This document shows positions 36,779-48,111 of a DNA stretch of 64,000 nucleotides, piece after piece; the first letter of the stretch is position 1; each line of letters starts with the position of its first letter. The stretch is from the NCBI GenBank assembly GCA_004293725.1, contig REAW01000006.1:246167-310166 (forward strand), given 5' to 3'. The position numbers and the translations under genes are program-made. This DNA is from Curvibacter sp. Lineage in GTDB: Bacteria; Pseudomonadota; Gammaproteobacteria; Burkholderiales; Burkholderiaceae_C. Below the pieces are notes generated by a model that had not been told where the DNA came from, did no database searches, and saw only the letters and a program-made list of their open reading frames with translations.

Positions 36779-37047
36779 GAAGTTTTCTTTTCAGAAGGAG
36801 AGGAAATCAGACGGCCAAAGAGCCGGGGACGTTCAGAAGGAACCGGATCATAGCCACCCTCACACCAGGGGTGGCATCGCCCCAAACGAGCCACCGTAAG
36901 GTAGGCCCCGGCTGCAGCGCCATGGGTCTGCAACGCTTGTAACGAATATGCTGAACATGTGGGCTCAAAGCGACACGCGGACCCCAGCCACGGACTCAGG
37001 AGCAAACGGTAGGCCTTTACCAACCCCACGAGAGCCGCTTGCATCAT
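36775..37047 (-). CDS. yidD: Membrane protein insertion efficiency factor YidD
   Basis: 90 residues with the strongly conserved SPWLGSACRFEPTCSAYSLQALQTHGAAAG and GRCHPWCEGGYDPVP segments. It assists YidC. Overlaps of a few bases at both ends (ATGATG with rnpA, ATGA with yidC) tie it into the rnpA-yidC operon. Confidence 0.95.
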   Translation of the reverse strand: MMQAALVGLVKAYRLLLSPWLGSACRFEPTCSAYSLQALQTHGAAAGAYLTVARLGRCHPWCEGGYDPVPSERPRLFGRLISSPSEKKTS

Positions 37048-37451
37048 GGCCGCAAACCAGGAGCGGGGTTCGCGCGAGCCCGTACAAACAGCTGCTGCAA
37101 CTCGCTGCGCACTGCCGCCTTGAGGACATCCGACGTAGCGCTATGAAACTGGGCACGGTCGAACCCGGATCGCAAACGTACCAAATGGGCACGCAACTCT
37201 AAACCCGCTGAAAGCTCAGCTCCCAGCGCATAGATTTGGCGCTTGATGGTATTGCGCGTTACAGCACGCTTAGCCCAGCGCTTGGGCACCATGGCACCCA
37301 ACCACACCGCAGACTCTGGAAACAACAAAGCCCCCGACTCGTCGGGGGCCATTTCCAGTGCTCGCGCGTGAAGCGCGAAATGCGCTGTTTTGGACACAGT
37401 TATTCCACCAAGCACCGCTTGAAACTGGGCACGGGTTTTAAGGCGCCGCAC
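37044..37451 (-). CDS. rnpA: Ribonuclease P protein component
   Basis: 135 residues from GTG 37451, which starts at RRLKTRAQFQAVLGG, the normal RnpA N-terminus. The RNR-like signature RWAKRAVTRNTIKRQIY (about 64-80) is intact. It binds RNase P RNA and helps process tRNA 5' ends. An in-frame TTG at 37514 would add 21 residues without homology, and no ribosome binding site decides it. Downstream of rpmH. Confidence 0.92.
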   Translation of the reverse strand: MRRLKTRAQFQAVLGGITVSKTAHFALHARALEMAPDESGALLFPESAVWLGAMVPKRWAKRAVTRNTIKRQIYALGAELSAGLELRAHLVRLRSGFDRAQFHSATSDVLKAAVRSELQQLFVRARANPAPGLRP

Positions 37452-37526
37452 CGGAGCACTGTCGACATGTAGCGAATCCGCTTTGACCAAAAGCCAGTCA
37501 GCCTTGGCTTGCAAGATTCGCGCGAA

Positions 37527-37661
37527 TTAGACAGCCAGGCGCTTGCGGCCCTTGGCGCGGCGTGCGTTGATCACAGCACGGCCACCGCGAGTTTTCATGC
37601 GAACCAGAAAACCATGGGTACGGGCGCGGCGGATTTTGGAAGGTTGGTAAGTGCGTTTCAT
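37527..37661 (-). CDS. rpmH: 50S ribosomal protein L34
   Basis: 44 residues: [18 protein letters not shown] and KRLAV end are diagnostic. It is a 50S subunit protein. AGGAAA is placed 7-12 bases before the ATG. First gene of the minus-strand unit from the origin region, with its own promoter at 37766-37794. Confidence 0.98.
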   Translation of the reverse strand: MKRTYQPSKIRRARTHGFLVRMKTRGGRAVINARRAKGRKRLAV

Positions 37662-37765
37662 GTGAATTTTCCTAACAGGCTCTGTGGGTATCCGCACCCA
37701 TTTCACACAAGAAACAAGGCACGAATTTTGGTCTATCGCCCCGAACACAATCAGGGGAACCCGGC

Positions 37766-37794
37766 ATTATCGCAAACTTTCTTAATCACAGCAA
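37766..37794 (-). promoter_or_regulatory. Sigma-70 promoter of rpmH
   Basis: The minus strand has TTGCTG (37794-37789), 17 bases, then GATAAT (37771-37766): near-consensus boxes with optimal spacing, about 100 bases before rpmH. Confidence 0.8.
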
Positions 37795-37830
37795 CACCTT
37801 AGGGCGTTATTGGTGTGCAGCACTGTAAGA

Positions 37831-37860
37831 TTGGTCTTTGCCGTCAAAAGTGTGGATAAA
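37831..37860 (+). promoter_or_regulatory. Possible dnaA promoter overlapping a DnaA box
   Basis: TTGGTC (37831-37836), 18 bases, GATAAA (37855-37860). The -10 overlaps the perfect DnaA box at 37851-37859, so DnaA binding would block this promoter. A second TACAAT lies at 37873-37878 without a good -35. Confidence 0.45.
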
Positions 37861-37924
37861 GTCTTAATAAACTACAATCCAACGCTCAGCAATCCAAAAC
37901 TATCCACAGAAGCTGACTCCAACA

Positions 37925-39337
37925 ATGACTCAGGGATCCTCCCCACCTACACCAGATCGTCACAGTCAGGAACTGGGTCAAAGCCTGTGGCAGAGCTGCG
38001 TGGATCAGTTAGCCCAAGAGTTACCGGAACAACAGTTCAACACTTGGATAAAACCGTTGGCCGCTCATGTGCATGACGACATGTCCAAGGCGACGATCTT
38101 TGTGGCAAACCGCTTCAAGCTGGACTGGGTCAGAGCCCAATACAGCCAAAGGATAGCAGCGCTCCTAGAAAAACTTTACGGCCAACCCGTCGTGGTTGAG
38201 TTAGCAATCACTCCCCGTGAAGCACCCGTCAGGCAAGTTAGCATGCCGCGGACTGCCGAGGTTCCGTCTGCCGTTGAAGAGACAGAAGTGGGCGAAGACC
38301 GCGTGATTGGCGGCACCAAGAATCGCCTCAACAGCCTGCTTACGTTTGAAAGCCTGATCGAAGGCACAGCCAACCGCATGGCCCGCGCCGCTGCAATGCA
38401 CGTAGCCACCATGCCAGGGCATCTTTACAACCCGCTGTTCATTTACGGTGGCGTGGGTCTGGGCAAGACCCACTTGATGCACGCCGTGGGAAACCGCCTG
38501 CTAGCCGACAAGCCCGGCTCCAAAGTTCTCTACATCCACGCAGAGCAATTTGTATCTGATGTGGTTAAGGCCTACCAACGCAAAACTTTCGATGAGTTCA
38601 AGGAGCGCTACCACTCTCTTGATTTGCTGTTGATTGACGATGTGCAGTTCTTTGCCAACAAAGACCGCACCCAAGAAGAGTTTTTCAATGCCTTTGAGGC
38701 CCTGCTGGCCAAAAAGTCGCACATCGTGATGACCAGTGACACCTACCCCAAGGGCCTGGCGGATATTCACGAGCGCTTGGTTTCGCGCTTTGACTCCGGC
38801 CTGACGGTGGCCATTGAGCCGCCAGAACTTGAAATGCGAGTGGCCATTTTGATCAACAAGGCGCGTGCCGAGGGCACCGAGATGCCTGAAGAGGTGGCCT
38901 TTTTTGTAGCCAAGAACGTACGCTCGAACGTGCGCGAGCTTGAAGGCGCACTGCGCAAGATCCTGGCCTACTCGCGGTTCAACCAGAAGGAAATATCTAT
39001 CCAACTTGCGCGCGAAGCTTTGCGCGACTTGCTGTCGATTCAGAATCGGCAGATTTCGGTGGAAAACATCCAGAAGACGGTGGCCGACTATTACAAAATC
39101 AAGATTGCTGACATGTATAGCAAGAAGCGCCCCGCCAGCATCGCACGGCCCCGCCAGATTGCCATGTACTTGGCCAAAGAATTGACCCAAAAGAGCCTGC
39201 CTGAGATTGGCGAGCTGTTTGGCGGACGCGACCACACCACCGTATTGCATGCAGTTCGAAAGATTGGCGGGGAGCGACAGCAACTCACCGAACTGAACCA
39301 GCAGTTACACGTCCTTGAGCAAACGCTAAAAGGTTGA
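37925..39337 (+). CDS. dnaA: Chromosomal replication initiator DnaA
   Basis: 470 residues: domain I (about 1-85; [25 protein letters not shown]), a short linker domain II, AAA+ domain III (about 125-345; [16 protein letters not shown] Walker [10 protein letters not shown] Walker B) and domain IV (about 375-470) with the signature [15 protein letters not shown]. It melts oriC and starts replication. It is first in the dnaA-dnaN-gyrB series. Confidence 0.98.
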   Translation: MTQGSSPPTPDRHSQELGQSLWQSCVDQLAQELPEQQFNTWIKPLAAHVHDDMSKATIFVANRFKLDWVRAQYSQRIAALLEKLYGQPVVVELAITPREAPVRQVSMPRTAEVPSAVEETEVGEDRVIGGTKNRLNSLLTFESLIEGTANRMARAAAMHVATMPGHLYNPLFIYGGVGLGKTHLMHAVGNRLLADKPGSKVLYIHAEQFVSDVVKAYQRKTFDEFKERYHSLDLLLIDDVQFFANKDRTQEEFFNAFEALLAKKSHIVMTSDTYPKGLADIHERLVSRFDSGLTVAIEPPELEMRVAILINKARAEGTEMPEEVAFFVAKNVRSNVRELEGALRKILAYSRFNQKEISIQLAREALRDLLSIQNRQISVENIQKTVADYYKIKIADMYSKKRPASIARPRQIAMYLAKELTQKSLPEIGELFGGRDHTTVLHAVRKIGGERQQLTELNQQLHVLEQTLKG

Positions 39338-39460
39338 ATGCAAAAACAAGTGCAAGGCCCCCTCTAGTTGCAATCAAAAAAGGGGAAAATGGCGAGATAG
39401 TTTGTAAAGCAGGGCTTTTATTGCCTTGCAACCCTGGTTGAGTTACAAAATGAGGTTGAC

Positions 39461-40567
39461 ATGATCGTATTGAAGGCAACGCAAGACAAGGTTCTATCGG
39501 TTCTGCAGTCCGTAGCCGGTATTGTCGAGCGTCGTCATACGCTGCCTATCCTGGCCAACGTATTGCTGCGCAAAACCGGCACCTCCATCCAATTGACCAC
39601 CAGCGATCTGGAGATTCAGATTCGCACGACGACCGAACTGGGCGGTGACACCGGTAACTTCACCACCACCGTTGGCGCGCGAAAGCTGATTGACATTCTG
39701 CGCACCATGCCCGGCGACCAAACCGTGTCGTTGGAGTCCAGCCAAAGCAAGATCATCCTTAAAGGTGGCAAGAGCAAGTTCACCCTGCAAACCATGCAGG
39801 CCGAAGACTTTCCATTGGTTCAAGAAAGCGCCAGTTTTGGTCCCGTGTTCAGCGTGCCACAAAAGACCCTGAAAGACCTGCTGAGCCAAGTGTCCTTCGC
39901 CATGGCCTTGCACGACATCCGTTACTACCTCAACGGCATCCTGTTTGTGGCCGAAGGCAAGCAACTCAGCTTGGTAGCTACCGATGGGCACCGCTTGGCA
40001 TTTGCCTCCGCCACGCTGGATGTGGAAGTGCCCAAGCAAGAAGTCATCCTGCCGCGCAAGACCGTGATTGAACTGCAGCGCCTGCTGAGCGATGCCGAAG
40101 GCGCCATCGAAATGCAATTTGCCAACAACCAGGCCAAGTTCACTTTTGACGGCATGGAATTCGTGACCAAACTGGTCGAGGGTAAGTTTCCCGACTACAA
40201 CCGTGTCATCCCCAAAAACCACAAGAACAGCATCACCCTCGGCCGCGAGGCTTTGCTCAAAACGCTGCAACGCACCGCCATCCTGACCAGCGACAAGTTC
40301 AAAGGCGTGCGCCTGAACATTGACCCCGGCAGCCTGCGCGTTGCCAGCAACAACGCCGAGCAAGAAGAGGCGGTCGACGAGTTGGACATCGACTACAGCG
40401 GTGACAGCATCGAGATCGGTTTCAACGTCACCTACCTAATCGACGCCCTGACCAACATGGGCCAGGAAATGGTGAAAGTGGAGCTGTCGGATGGCAACAG
40501 TTCGGCCCTGATCACCATCCCGGACAACGCCACCTTTAAATACGTGGTGATGCCCATGCGAATTTGA
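39461..40567 (+). CDS. dnaN: DNA polymerase III beta sliding clamp
   Basis: 368 residues with the three DnaN domains; MIVLKATQDKVLSVLQSVAGIVERRHTLPILANVLL start and the YVVMPMRI end are standard. It tethers Pol III to DNA. GAGG lies close before the ATG. It follows dnaA by 123 bases; a hairpin lies after it. Confidence 0.98.
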   Translation: MIVLKATQDKVLSVLQSVAGIVERRHTLPILANVLLRKTGTSIQLTTSDLEIQIRTTTELGGDTGNFTTTVGARKLIDILRTMPGDQTVSLESSQSKIILKGGKSKFTLQTMQAEDFPLVQESASFGPVFSVPQKTLKDLLSQVSFAMALHDIRYYLNGILFVAEGKQLSLVATDGHRLAFASATLDVEVPKQEVILPRKTVIELQRLLSDAEGAIEMQFANNQAKFTFDGMEFVTKLVEGKFPDYNRVIPKNHKNSITLGREALLKTLQRTAILTSDKFKGVRLNIDPGSLRVASNNAEQEEAVDELDIDYSGDSIEIGFNVTYLIDALTNMGQEMVKVELSDGNSSALITIPDNATFKYVVMPMRI

Positions 40568-40568
40568 C

Positions 40569-40590
40569 GCTACAAAATCAGTAGCTGCCA
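40569..40590 (-). repeat. Dispersed repeat element between dnaN and gyrB
   Basis: On the minus strand GGCAGCTAC then TGATTTTG then TAGC: a shortened copy of the window-wide family, 2 bases after the dnaN stop. Confidence 0.55.
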
Positions 40591-40596
40591 GTGCAA

Positions 40597-40623
40597 CCAA
40601 ACCCCCGGCTATCGGGGGTTTGG
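40597..40623 (+). terminator. Strong hairpin after dnaN
   Basis: CCAAACCCCCG (40597-40607), loop GCTAT, CGGGGGTTTGG (40613-40623): perfect 11-bp stem. The run of T after it is lacking (TCATTAAAG), so it may attenuate rather than fully stop transcription into gyrB. Confidence 0.65.
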
Positions 40624-40630
40624 TCATTAA

Positions 40631-43598
<2,968 letters not shown>

Positions 43599-43670
43599 GC
43601 GTTTTTGGCTGCCATTACAAGCAAAAGCACCTCTGGCACCCACGGAAGACGCCCAAAAAACAGCTCTTGT

Positions 43671-44028
43671 TTAGGGTGCACTGAATCCTGCGGCCTTGTG
43701 GCTGCCGTCGCAATAGGGTTTGTTCTTGGACTGCCCGCAGCGGCACAGGGTGGCCCGGGGCGAGGCTTGGCGCTCGCCACGCACTGTCAGTTCGGCTTCG
43801 ATAGCCAGGGGGCCGTTTTCCCGCACCCACACGGATGGCACCAGACGGGCACGCCTTGGCCACATGCATCAACTCTTCTACGGGCTGGGCATCCGGGTGA
43901 ATCCAGGCACCCTGGACATTGGGCACGAACACATCCGGGTGCGACAACACACAGCTCCGGGAGTGAATGCACTTGTGGGCATCAAAGTGGATGGTGGCGT
44001 CTTTACCGACAACGGTTTCTACAGGCAT
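43671..44028 (-). pseudogene. Frameshifted Fer4_19-CDGSH iron-sulfur protein
   Basis: The first frame from ATG 44028 encodes a (4Fe-4S) mono-cluster domain (KCIHSRSCVL, WIHPDA, HVAKACPSGAIRV). The following CDGSH domain (VRENGPLAIEAELTV, then CRCGQSKNKPYCDGSH) is in the frame one base off. Deleting one G of the GGG at 43826-43828 would restore a protein of about 118 residues joining CPSGAIRV to VRENGPLA, as in intact relatives. Either a recent disabling mutation or a sequence error; a recoding signal is not evident. Confidence 0.82.
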
Positions 44029-44171
44029 GGAGGTCTCCTTGGGGTGATGACTACAACGCTAAAGCAATCTTCTGCTGGCTTGCAACTGCGTGCCTCCCGG
44101 CTAGTATGCACGGCGCATGGCCCGGTGATGTAATCAGACCCATACCCACACCCATACCATCCGGGAAACCC

Positions 44172-44486
44172 ATGAAGACCCTCATCTCTAGCCTCGCCCT
44201 CACCCTCATGGCACTCTCGGCCCAGGCCAAAGACATCATCATCGACGTGCGCAGCCCGCAAGAATTTGCCGCCGGGCATGTGGAAGGCGCTATCAACATC
44301 GAGCACAGCGCCATCGCGCAAGCCATTGCCAAAGCTGGCGTAAGCAAGGACGACACGGTGCTGCTGTACTGCCAGTCCGGCCGGCGCAGCGGCATCGCGC
44401 TGGACACGCTCAAGAACCTGGGCTTCAGCAAGGCCGAGAACGTGGGCGGCATTGAGCAGGCCCGCAAGACCCTGGCCAAAAAGTAG
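44172..44486 (+). CDS. Periplasmic rhodanese (PspE-like)
   Basis: 104 residues: signal peptide (MKTLISSLALTLMALSAQA, cut before KDI) and a single rhodanese domain (IIIDVRSPQEFAAGHVEGAINIEH) with active-site loop YCQSGRRSG; the catalytic Cys sits in LLYCQSG. It likely transfers sulfane sulfur in the periplasm. Divergent from the iron-sulfur gene. Confidence 0.9.
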   Translation: MKTLISSLALTLMALSAQAKDIIIDVRSPQEFAAGHVEGAINIEHSAIAQAIAKAGVSKDDTVLLYCQSGRRSGIALDTLKNLGFSKAENVGGIEQARKTLAKK

Positions 44487-44522
44487 AGCCGGGGCACGCG
44501 CAAGGCGGCAACGAGTGGCGAG

Positions 44523-44550
44523 TTGCCGGTTGCCGGTTGCCGGTTGCCGG
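44523..44550 (+). repeat. Heptanucleotide tandem repeat (TTGCCGG x4)
   Basis: Four perfect copies of TTGCCGG followed by a partial TTG, between the rhodanese and Fic genes. No other feature explains it; it is a candidate slippage locus. Confidence 0.9.
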
Positions 44551-44617
44551 TTGTTAAACATCCCGCAATTGATGTTGCAATAGTTGTGATAACTTGTTTA
44601 TTTACATACACTTAGGT

Positions 44618-45838
44618 ATGTCTGATAAGTCGCAAAAATTCGCGCAGTATGATCATCCAGTCCAGATGGAGCCGCTTCTTCCCGCAGAGCAAAAGCTGGG
44701 CCCTTTGCTGGAAAAAGCGCACGACCTGATACGCGCCTCGGACCAACTGGCAGGCAGGTGTCAGGCCGGGGCCCTGGAGGGTTTGCGCGGACTTTTGCGC
44801 GCCATGAACTCCTACTACACCAACCGCATTGAGGGACAACACACCCTGCCGGTCGAGATCGAACAGGCTCTGCGCAACGAATACGCCGCAGACGCGGACC
44901 GGGCACGCAAGCAGCGCCTTGCTCTGAGCCACATGGCCAGCGAACAGGCTCTAGAGCGCCACTGGTTTGCATCGACGCCACAAGACGTCTGGTCCGCCAC
45001 CGCGGTCCAAAGCATCCACCAGGACTTGTTTGCCCGGCTAGCCCCTGCGGACCGCCTTTTGCCGGACGGCCAGCCCCTGGAACCCGGCGCCTTGCGTACG
45101 CGCGAGGTAAGTGTTGGTCGCCATGCGGCACCCCTGGCCTCGGCGCTGCCGCAGTTCCTGAACCGCTGGGCCAGCTTTTACGCACAGGTCAGGCGGGGCG
45201 AAATGCAAGTGCTGGCCATTGCCGCATCGCACCACCGACTGGCATGGATACACCCGTTTGCGGACGGAAACGGCCGGGTGGCACGCCTGCACACCCATCT
45301 GGCCTTGGGCCACATGGGGCTGACGAACGGGCTCTGGTCCCCGCTGCGCGCCTTTGCCCGCAGCACGGGCGACTACTACGCCCTGCTGGACTCAGCAGAC
45401 CATGCACGCGCCGGAGACCTCGACGGACGGGGAAACCTGTCAGAGAAAGCGCTCTGCGATTGGGTGGACTACGTGCTCACGCAGTGCCTGGACCAGGTGC
45501 ATTTCATGTCCGGCCTGCTGAACCTGGGCGCCATGCGCGACCGCATTGCCGCGTGCCTTGGCTATGAAGAAAACGTGGTACGCAGCGGCGTCCGCACCGA
45601 AGCACTTGCCGCCTTGCATTACCTGTTTGCGACGCAAGGCACATTGGACCGGGCCGACTTCAAAGCCATGCTGGGCCTGGGCGACCGCCTGGCCACCGCA
45701 CAGGTGAGCGCCCTGCTCAAGCGGGGCCTGCTGGCCACCGACAGCCCCTATGGCAAATTGCGATTTGGTGTGCCGCAACACGCATTGCGGTTCTACTTTC
45801 CCGGCCTGTGGCCAGAAGCGGAAGGGAACTATTCCTGA
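44618..45838 (+). CDS. Fic-family AMP transferase
   Basis: 406 residues. Fic core motif HPFADGNGRVAR (about 218-229) is intact, so AMPylation of target hydroxyls is possible. The segment SYYTNRIEGQHT (about 68-79) carries the [S/T]xxxE[G/N] inhibitory motif N-terminal to the core, class II. A C-terminal winged-helix-like part (about 315-395) is typical of this group. ATG 44618 is preferred over 44594 with weak support. No antitoxin gene is adjacent. Neighbours look accessory. Confidence 0.88.
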   Translation: MSDKSQKFAQYDHPVQMEPLLPAEQKLGPLLEKAHDLIRASDQLAGRCQAGALEGLRGLLRAMNSYYTNRIEGQHTLPVEIEQALRNEYAADADRARKQRLALSHMASEQALERHWFASTPQDVWSATAVQSIHQDLFARLAPADRLLPDGQPLEPGALRTREVSVGRHAAPLASALPQFLNRWASFYAQVRRGEMQVLAIAASHHRLAWIHPFADGNGRVARLHTHLALGHMGLTNGLWSPLRAFARSTGDYYALLDSADHARAGDLDGRGNLSEKALCDWVDYVLTQCLDQVHFMSGLLNLGAMRDRIAACLGYEENVVRSGVRTEALAALHYLFATQGTLDRADFKAMLGLGDRLATAQVSALLKRGLLATDSPYGKLRFGVPQHALRFYFPGLWPEAEGNYS

Positions 45839-45839
45839 C

Positions 45840-46355
45840 ATGAAAATGCCCATGGCGGCAGCCACCCTGACCGGCCTGGCGCCGCTGGTGTCACCCGCAA
45901 CAAAGGTGCTGATACTGGGCAGCTTCCCCGGCGTGCGCTCGCTGCAGGCGCAGCAGTATTACGGCCACCCGCAAAACCAGTTCTGGAAGATACTACAAGC
46001 CATTTGGCCCTCTAGCGCTTATGAAATATGCGCGAGCAGCTATGAAAATCGCAGCAAATGGCTGCTGGAGCGTGGCTTGGGCGTGTGGGACGTGTACGCC
46101 AGTTGCGAACGCGAAGGCAGCCTGGACAGTGCCATCCGCAACGCAGTGCCCAACGACATTGCCGCACTGCACCTGCCGCAGTTGGCGGCAGTAGCCCACA
46201 ACGGCGGCGAGAGCTTCAAACACGCCCGCCACACCCGCACCCTGGGCGTGCCCGTCTACCAGCTCCCCAGCACCAGCCCGGCCAACGCCAGCTGGAGCTT
46301 TGCGCGCAAGCTGGCGGAGTGGCGAGAGGTGATGGAGCGGCACGGGCTGGCGTGA
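45840..46355 (+). CDS. Hypoxanthine-DNA glycosylase (UDG superfamily)
   Basis: 171 residues of the UDG fold: LILGSFPGVRSLQAQQYYGHPQNQFWKIL is the diagnostic motif of the DNA-deoxyinosine glycosylase group, and LPSTSPANASWSF the second active-site motif. It removes deaminated adenine. It starts 1 base after the Fic stop. A stretch (PSSAYEICASSYENRSKW) coincides with a dispersed repeat insertion (46013-46049) that keeps the frame. Confidence 0.87.
   Translation: MKMPMAAATLTGLAPLVSPATKVLILGSFPGVRSLQAQQYYGHPQNQFWKILQAIWPSSAYEICASSYENRSKWLLERGLGVWDVYASCEREGSLDSAIRNAVPNDIAALHLPQLAAVAHNGGESFKHARHTRTLGVPVYQLPSTSPANASWSFARKLAEWREVMERHGLA
46013..46049 (+). repeat. Dispersed repeat element inside the hypoxanthine glycosylase gene
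   Basis: TAGCGCTTATGAAA, then TATGCGCGAGCAGCTATGAA: a variant of the repeat family, with the TGCGCRAGCAGCTAT core at 46029-46043. It is in frame. Confidence 0.6.
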
Positions 46356-46364
46356 ACGCCGCAC

Positions 46365-46886
46365 CTACCGCGACTTGGGTTTGAGCGTCATTTGTTTGTC
46401 CGACAGCGTGATCTCAAACTGGTTGAGAAAGCTCTGGCCCAGCAGTGCCTCGTCGGCTTCGCCCCCCACCAGCCCCACACCCACCCGCACACCCGACACC
46501 TGCGCAGGCCCCATCGACACCGGCACACCACTGAGCACCCGCCCCTGCAAATCGCCATTGGCAGTTTTAAACACCGTAGGCGTGCCGCCTTGCAAGCCCG
46601 CCTGCTGTGCAAATGCCTCGCTCACCGTCACCATGGAAGCGCCTGTGTCCACCAAAAACCGCGCTGGTTTGCCGCCCACCGTGCCCGTGGCGTAAAAGTG
46701 CCCGTCACGCGCCATGGGGATCACCAGCACCCCGCCCGGCAACACCGCCACTGGCTTGGGCTTGAGGTACTGCACGGACAGCAAATACAGCGCGCCCATG
46801 ACGGCCATCCACACGGCCACGATAGCGAACGGACCCCATTTAAGGCCAGTAGGGAGGTTGTGAGAGCCGGGAGGTTGGTTGGGCAT
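46365..46886 (-). CDS. Membrane-anchored retropepsin-like aspartic protease
   Basis: 173 residues: one N-terminal TM helix (about 17-40; GPFAIVAVWMAVMGALYLLSVQYL) and a retropepsin-like domain with FLVDTGASMV (about 78-87), the DTG active site, and LLGQSFLNQFEI the second family signature. It is TIGR02281/clan AA type. It converges with the glycosylase gene. Substrate unknown. Confidence 0.85.
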   Translation of the reverse strand: MPNQPPGSHNLPTGLKWGPFAIVAVWMAVMGALYLLSVQYLKPKPVAVLPGGVLVIPMARDGHFYATGTVGGKPARFLVDTGASMVTVSEAFAQQAGLQGGTPTVFKTANGDLQGRVLSGVPVSMGPAQVSGVRVGVGLVGGEADEALLGQSFLNQFEITLSDKQMTLKPKSR

Positions 46887-46914
46887 GAAATTGGGCTTTT
46901 GCCAAGGTAGGTAC

Positions 46915-46941
46915 TGCGTGAGCAGCTATAACAAACAGAGC
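46915..46941 (+). repeat. Dispersed repeat half-element
   Basis: TGCGTGAGCAGCTATAACAA followed by ACAGAGC: the left arm of the repeat family is clear, the right arm degenerate. It lies in the 65-bp gap between the protease and HNH genes. Confidence 0.5.
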
Positions 46942-46951
46942 AAATTGGGTA

Positions 46952-47740
46952 CTAAATGAATCCAAACCGTTGCGCGTGCCGCCTTAAAAATTCTGGCGCG
47001 GGCGCAAGTCGCGAGGGCATGCGAATCGGTGCATTGTCGAACCGAAGTAATGACTCTTGCAGAAACGCATCTGCGCTCTTGGTTTTGAGTGCGCGGCTTA
47101 CCCGAACGGTGTAATCGGGTAACACGGTAATCAACCCCTGGTCGTACGCACGGTCGTGCAACGCTGACAGGCATAGCCCGTTTTGTGGGTTTAAGCGGTT
47201 GTGGGTGTCTTCGCTCCACGGAACGATATGGCTCGCAATGAGCAATTTTTCGTTTTGCAAACCACTGATGCAACAAGTGCTGTTATAGCCCACCAGCACA
47301 GACTTACGAAAGCGGGCTTGGTTGACACGAACTTGCACGGTAGCGGCCCGTGTGCGGCCCAGTTCCGTGGGCGGCAACTCTAGCTCTAACTCATCGATCA
47401 CCTCTATCCCTTGCCCGGCCGCTAACTTCCCATAGATTGAAGCGGCTTCAAGAACAGTGGCGTCCCAGTTCGCCAAAAGCTCACTCCAAACCGCTTTATC
47501 GATATTGGAAGCTTTATCCATCCCTTTTCGACCACTTGCCAGAACTGCTGGGTCTAGACTTGCTAAGTTGCACAGCTTGAGAGCCACCGAATTCGCGGTA
47601 CGGCCAATCCATGTAGCCAACTCAATTATTCTGGCGTTACGCGCATGGAGCTGCCCATAGTTGAGTTGCAAATAGATATGCAACCCAGCCAGCACCTGTT
47701 CACGGGTCCAGTCATTGCGTGGTTTTTTCTCGTTAGGCAT
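46952..47740 (-). CDS. HNH endonuclease-like protein
   Basis: 262 residues. The C-terminal half carries an HNH_2-type module: VLVGYNSTCCISGLQNEKLLIASHIVPWSED, then NRLNPQNGLCLSALHDRAYDQGL with the His-Asn-His triad and a Cys pair. The N-terminal half (about 1-130) has helices (ARIIELATWIGRTANSVALKLCNLASLDP) as found in solitary HNH putative restriction endonucleases. No methyltransferase is adjacent, so a lone nuclease or defence protein is likely. It lies in the accessory stretch. Confidence 0.8.
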   Translation of the reverse strand: MPNEKKPRNDWTREQVLAGLHIYLQLNYGQLHARNARIIELATWIGRTANSVALKLCNLASLDPAVLASGRKGMDKASNIDKAVWSELLANWDATVLEAASIYGKLAAGQGIEVIDELELELPPTELGRTRAATVQVRVNQARFRKSVLVGYNSTCCISGLQNEKLLIASHIVPWSEDTHNRLNPQNGLCLSALHDRAYDQGLITVLPDYTVRVSRALKTKSADAFLQESLLRFDNAPIRMPSRLAPAPEFLRRHAQRFGFI

Positions 47741-47815
47741 CCCGCCATCCTCCTCTAAGGGCAGTATGCCAGGGGAATAATGGCTGGCGTATCCGTTGAT
47801 TACTTGGAGATTGAT

Positions 47816-48028
47816 ATGAATAAAGGAGGGAAAGCCGCCTTGGTTTCGGGACTTTGTTTTTTTCTGATTTACGTTTTAGTTCTTCTCTTAGATCTGCTTG
47901 CGACTGGTTGGGGTTCAGACGCTAGGGATCGATATTTCGCCTTGTCGGAGTACGCAATCTTTTTCAGTGGTGGACTATGGATTGTTTTGCTTGCTAGGTT
48001 TTGGTTCAAAAAAAACAAGCTCATTTAG
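47816..48028 (+). CDS. Small two-helix membrane protein (unknown)
   Basis: 70 residues with two hydrophobic segments (about 8-30 and 48-63) and a basic end (FKKNKLI). TTGGAG stands 7 bases before ATG 47816, which decides the start. It is visibly AT-richer than its neighbours (TTT, ATT, AAA codons), which points to recent acquisition. Family not recognised. Confidence 0.6.
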   Translation: MNKGGKAALVSGLCFFLIYVLVLLLDLLATGWGSDARDRYFALSEYAIFFSGGLWIVLLARFWFKKNKLI

Positions 48029-48090
48029 ATTTAGCCTCTTGAAGGTAATCTGTGATGCGTCCAAAGCCGTCTGTTGCGATGGACACTTGT

Positions 48091-48111
48091 GATTACTGAT
48101 TACTGATTACT
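48091..48111 (+). repeat. Heptanucleotide tandem repeat (GATTACT x3)
   Basis: Three perfect copies of GATTACT, ending at the stop codon side of the next gene. Together with the TTGCCGG repeat at 44523 it brackets the accessory stretch. Confidence 0.85.

Larger units (their letters stand above)
37662..37924. other. Candidate replication origin (oriC) region
   Basis: The 263-bp AT-rich region between rpmH and dnaA holds a perfect DnaA box on the minus strand (TTATCCACA, read as TGTGGATAA at 37851-37859) and a one-mismatch box CTATCCACA at 37900-37908. The gene order rpmH-dnaA is where oriC lies in many beta- and gammaproteobacteria. Only two boxes are obvious, so a longer search or the dnaA-dnaN gap (39338-39460) should also be considered. 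Confidence 0.65.

Noticed and set aside
44523-44550. TTGCCGG tandem repeat as a CRISPR array
   Set aside because: Unit of 7 bases with no spacers; a simple tandem repeat. No CRISPR array was seen anywhere in the window.
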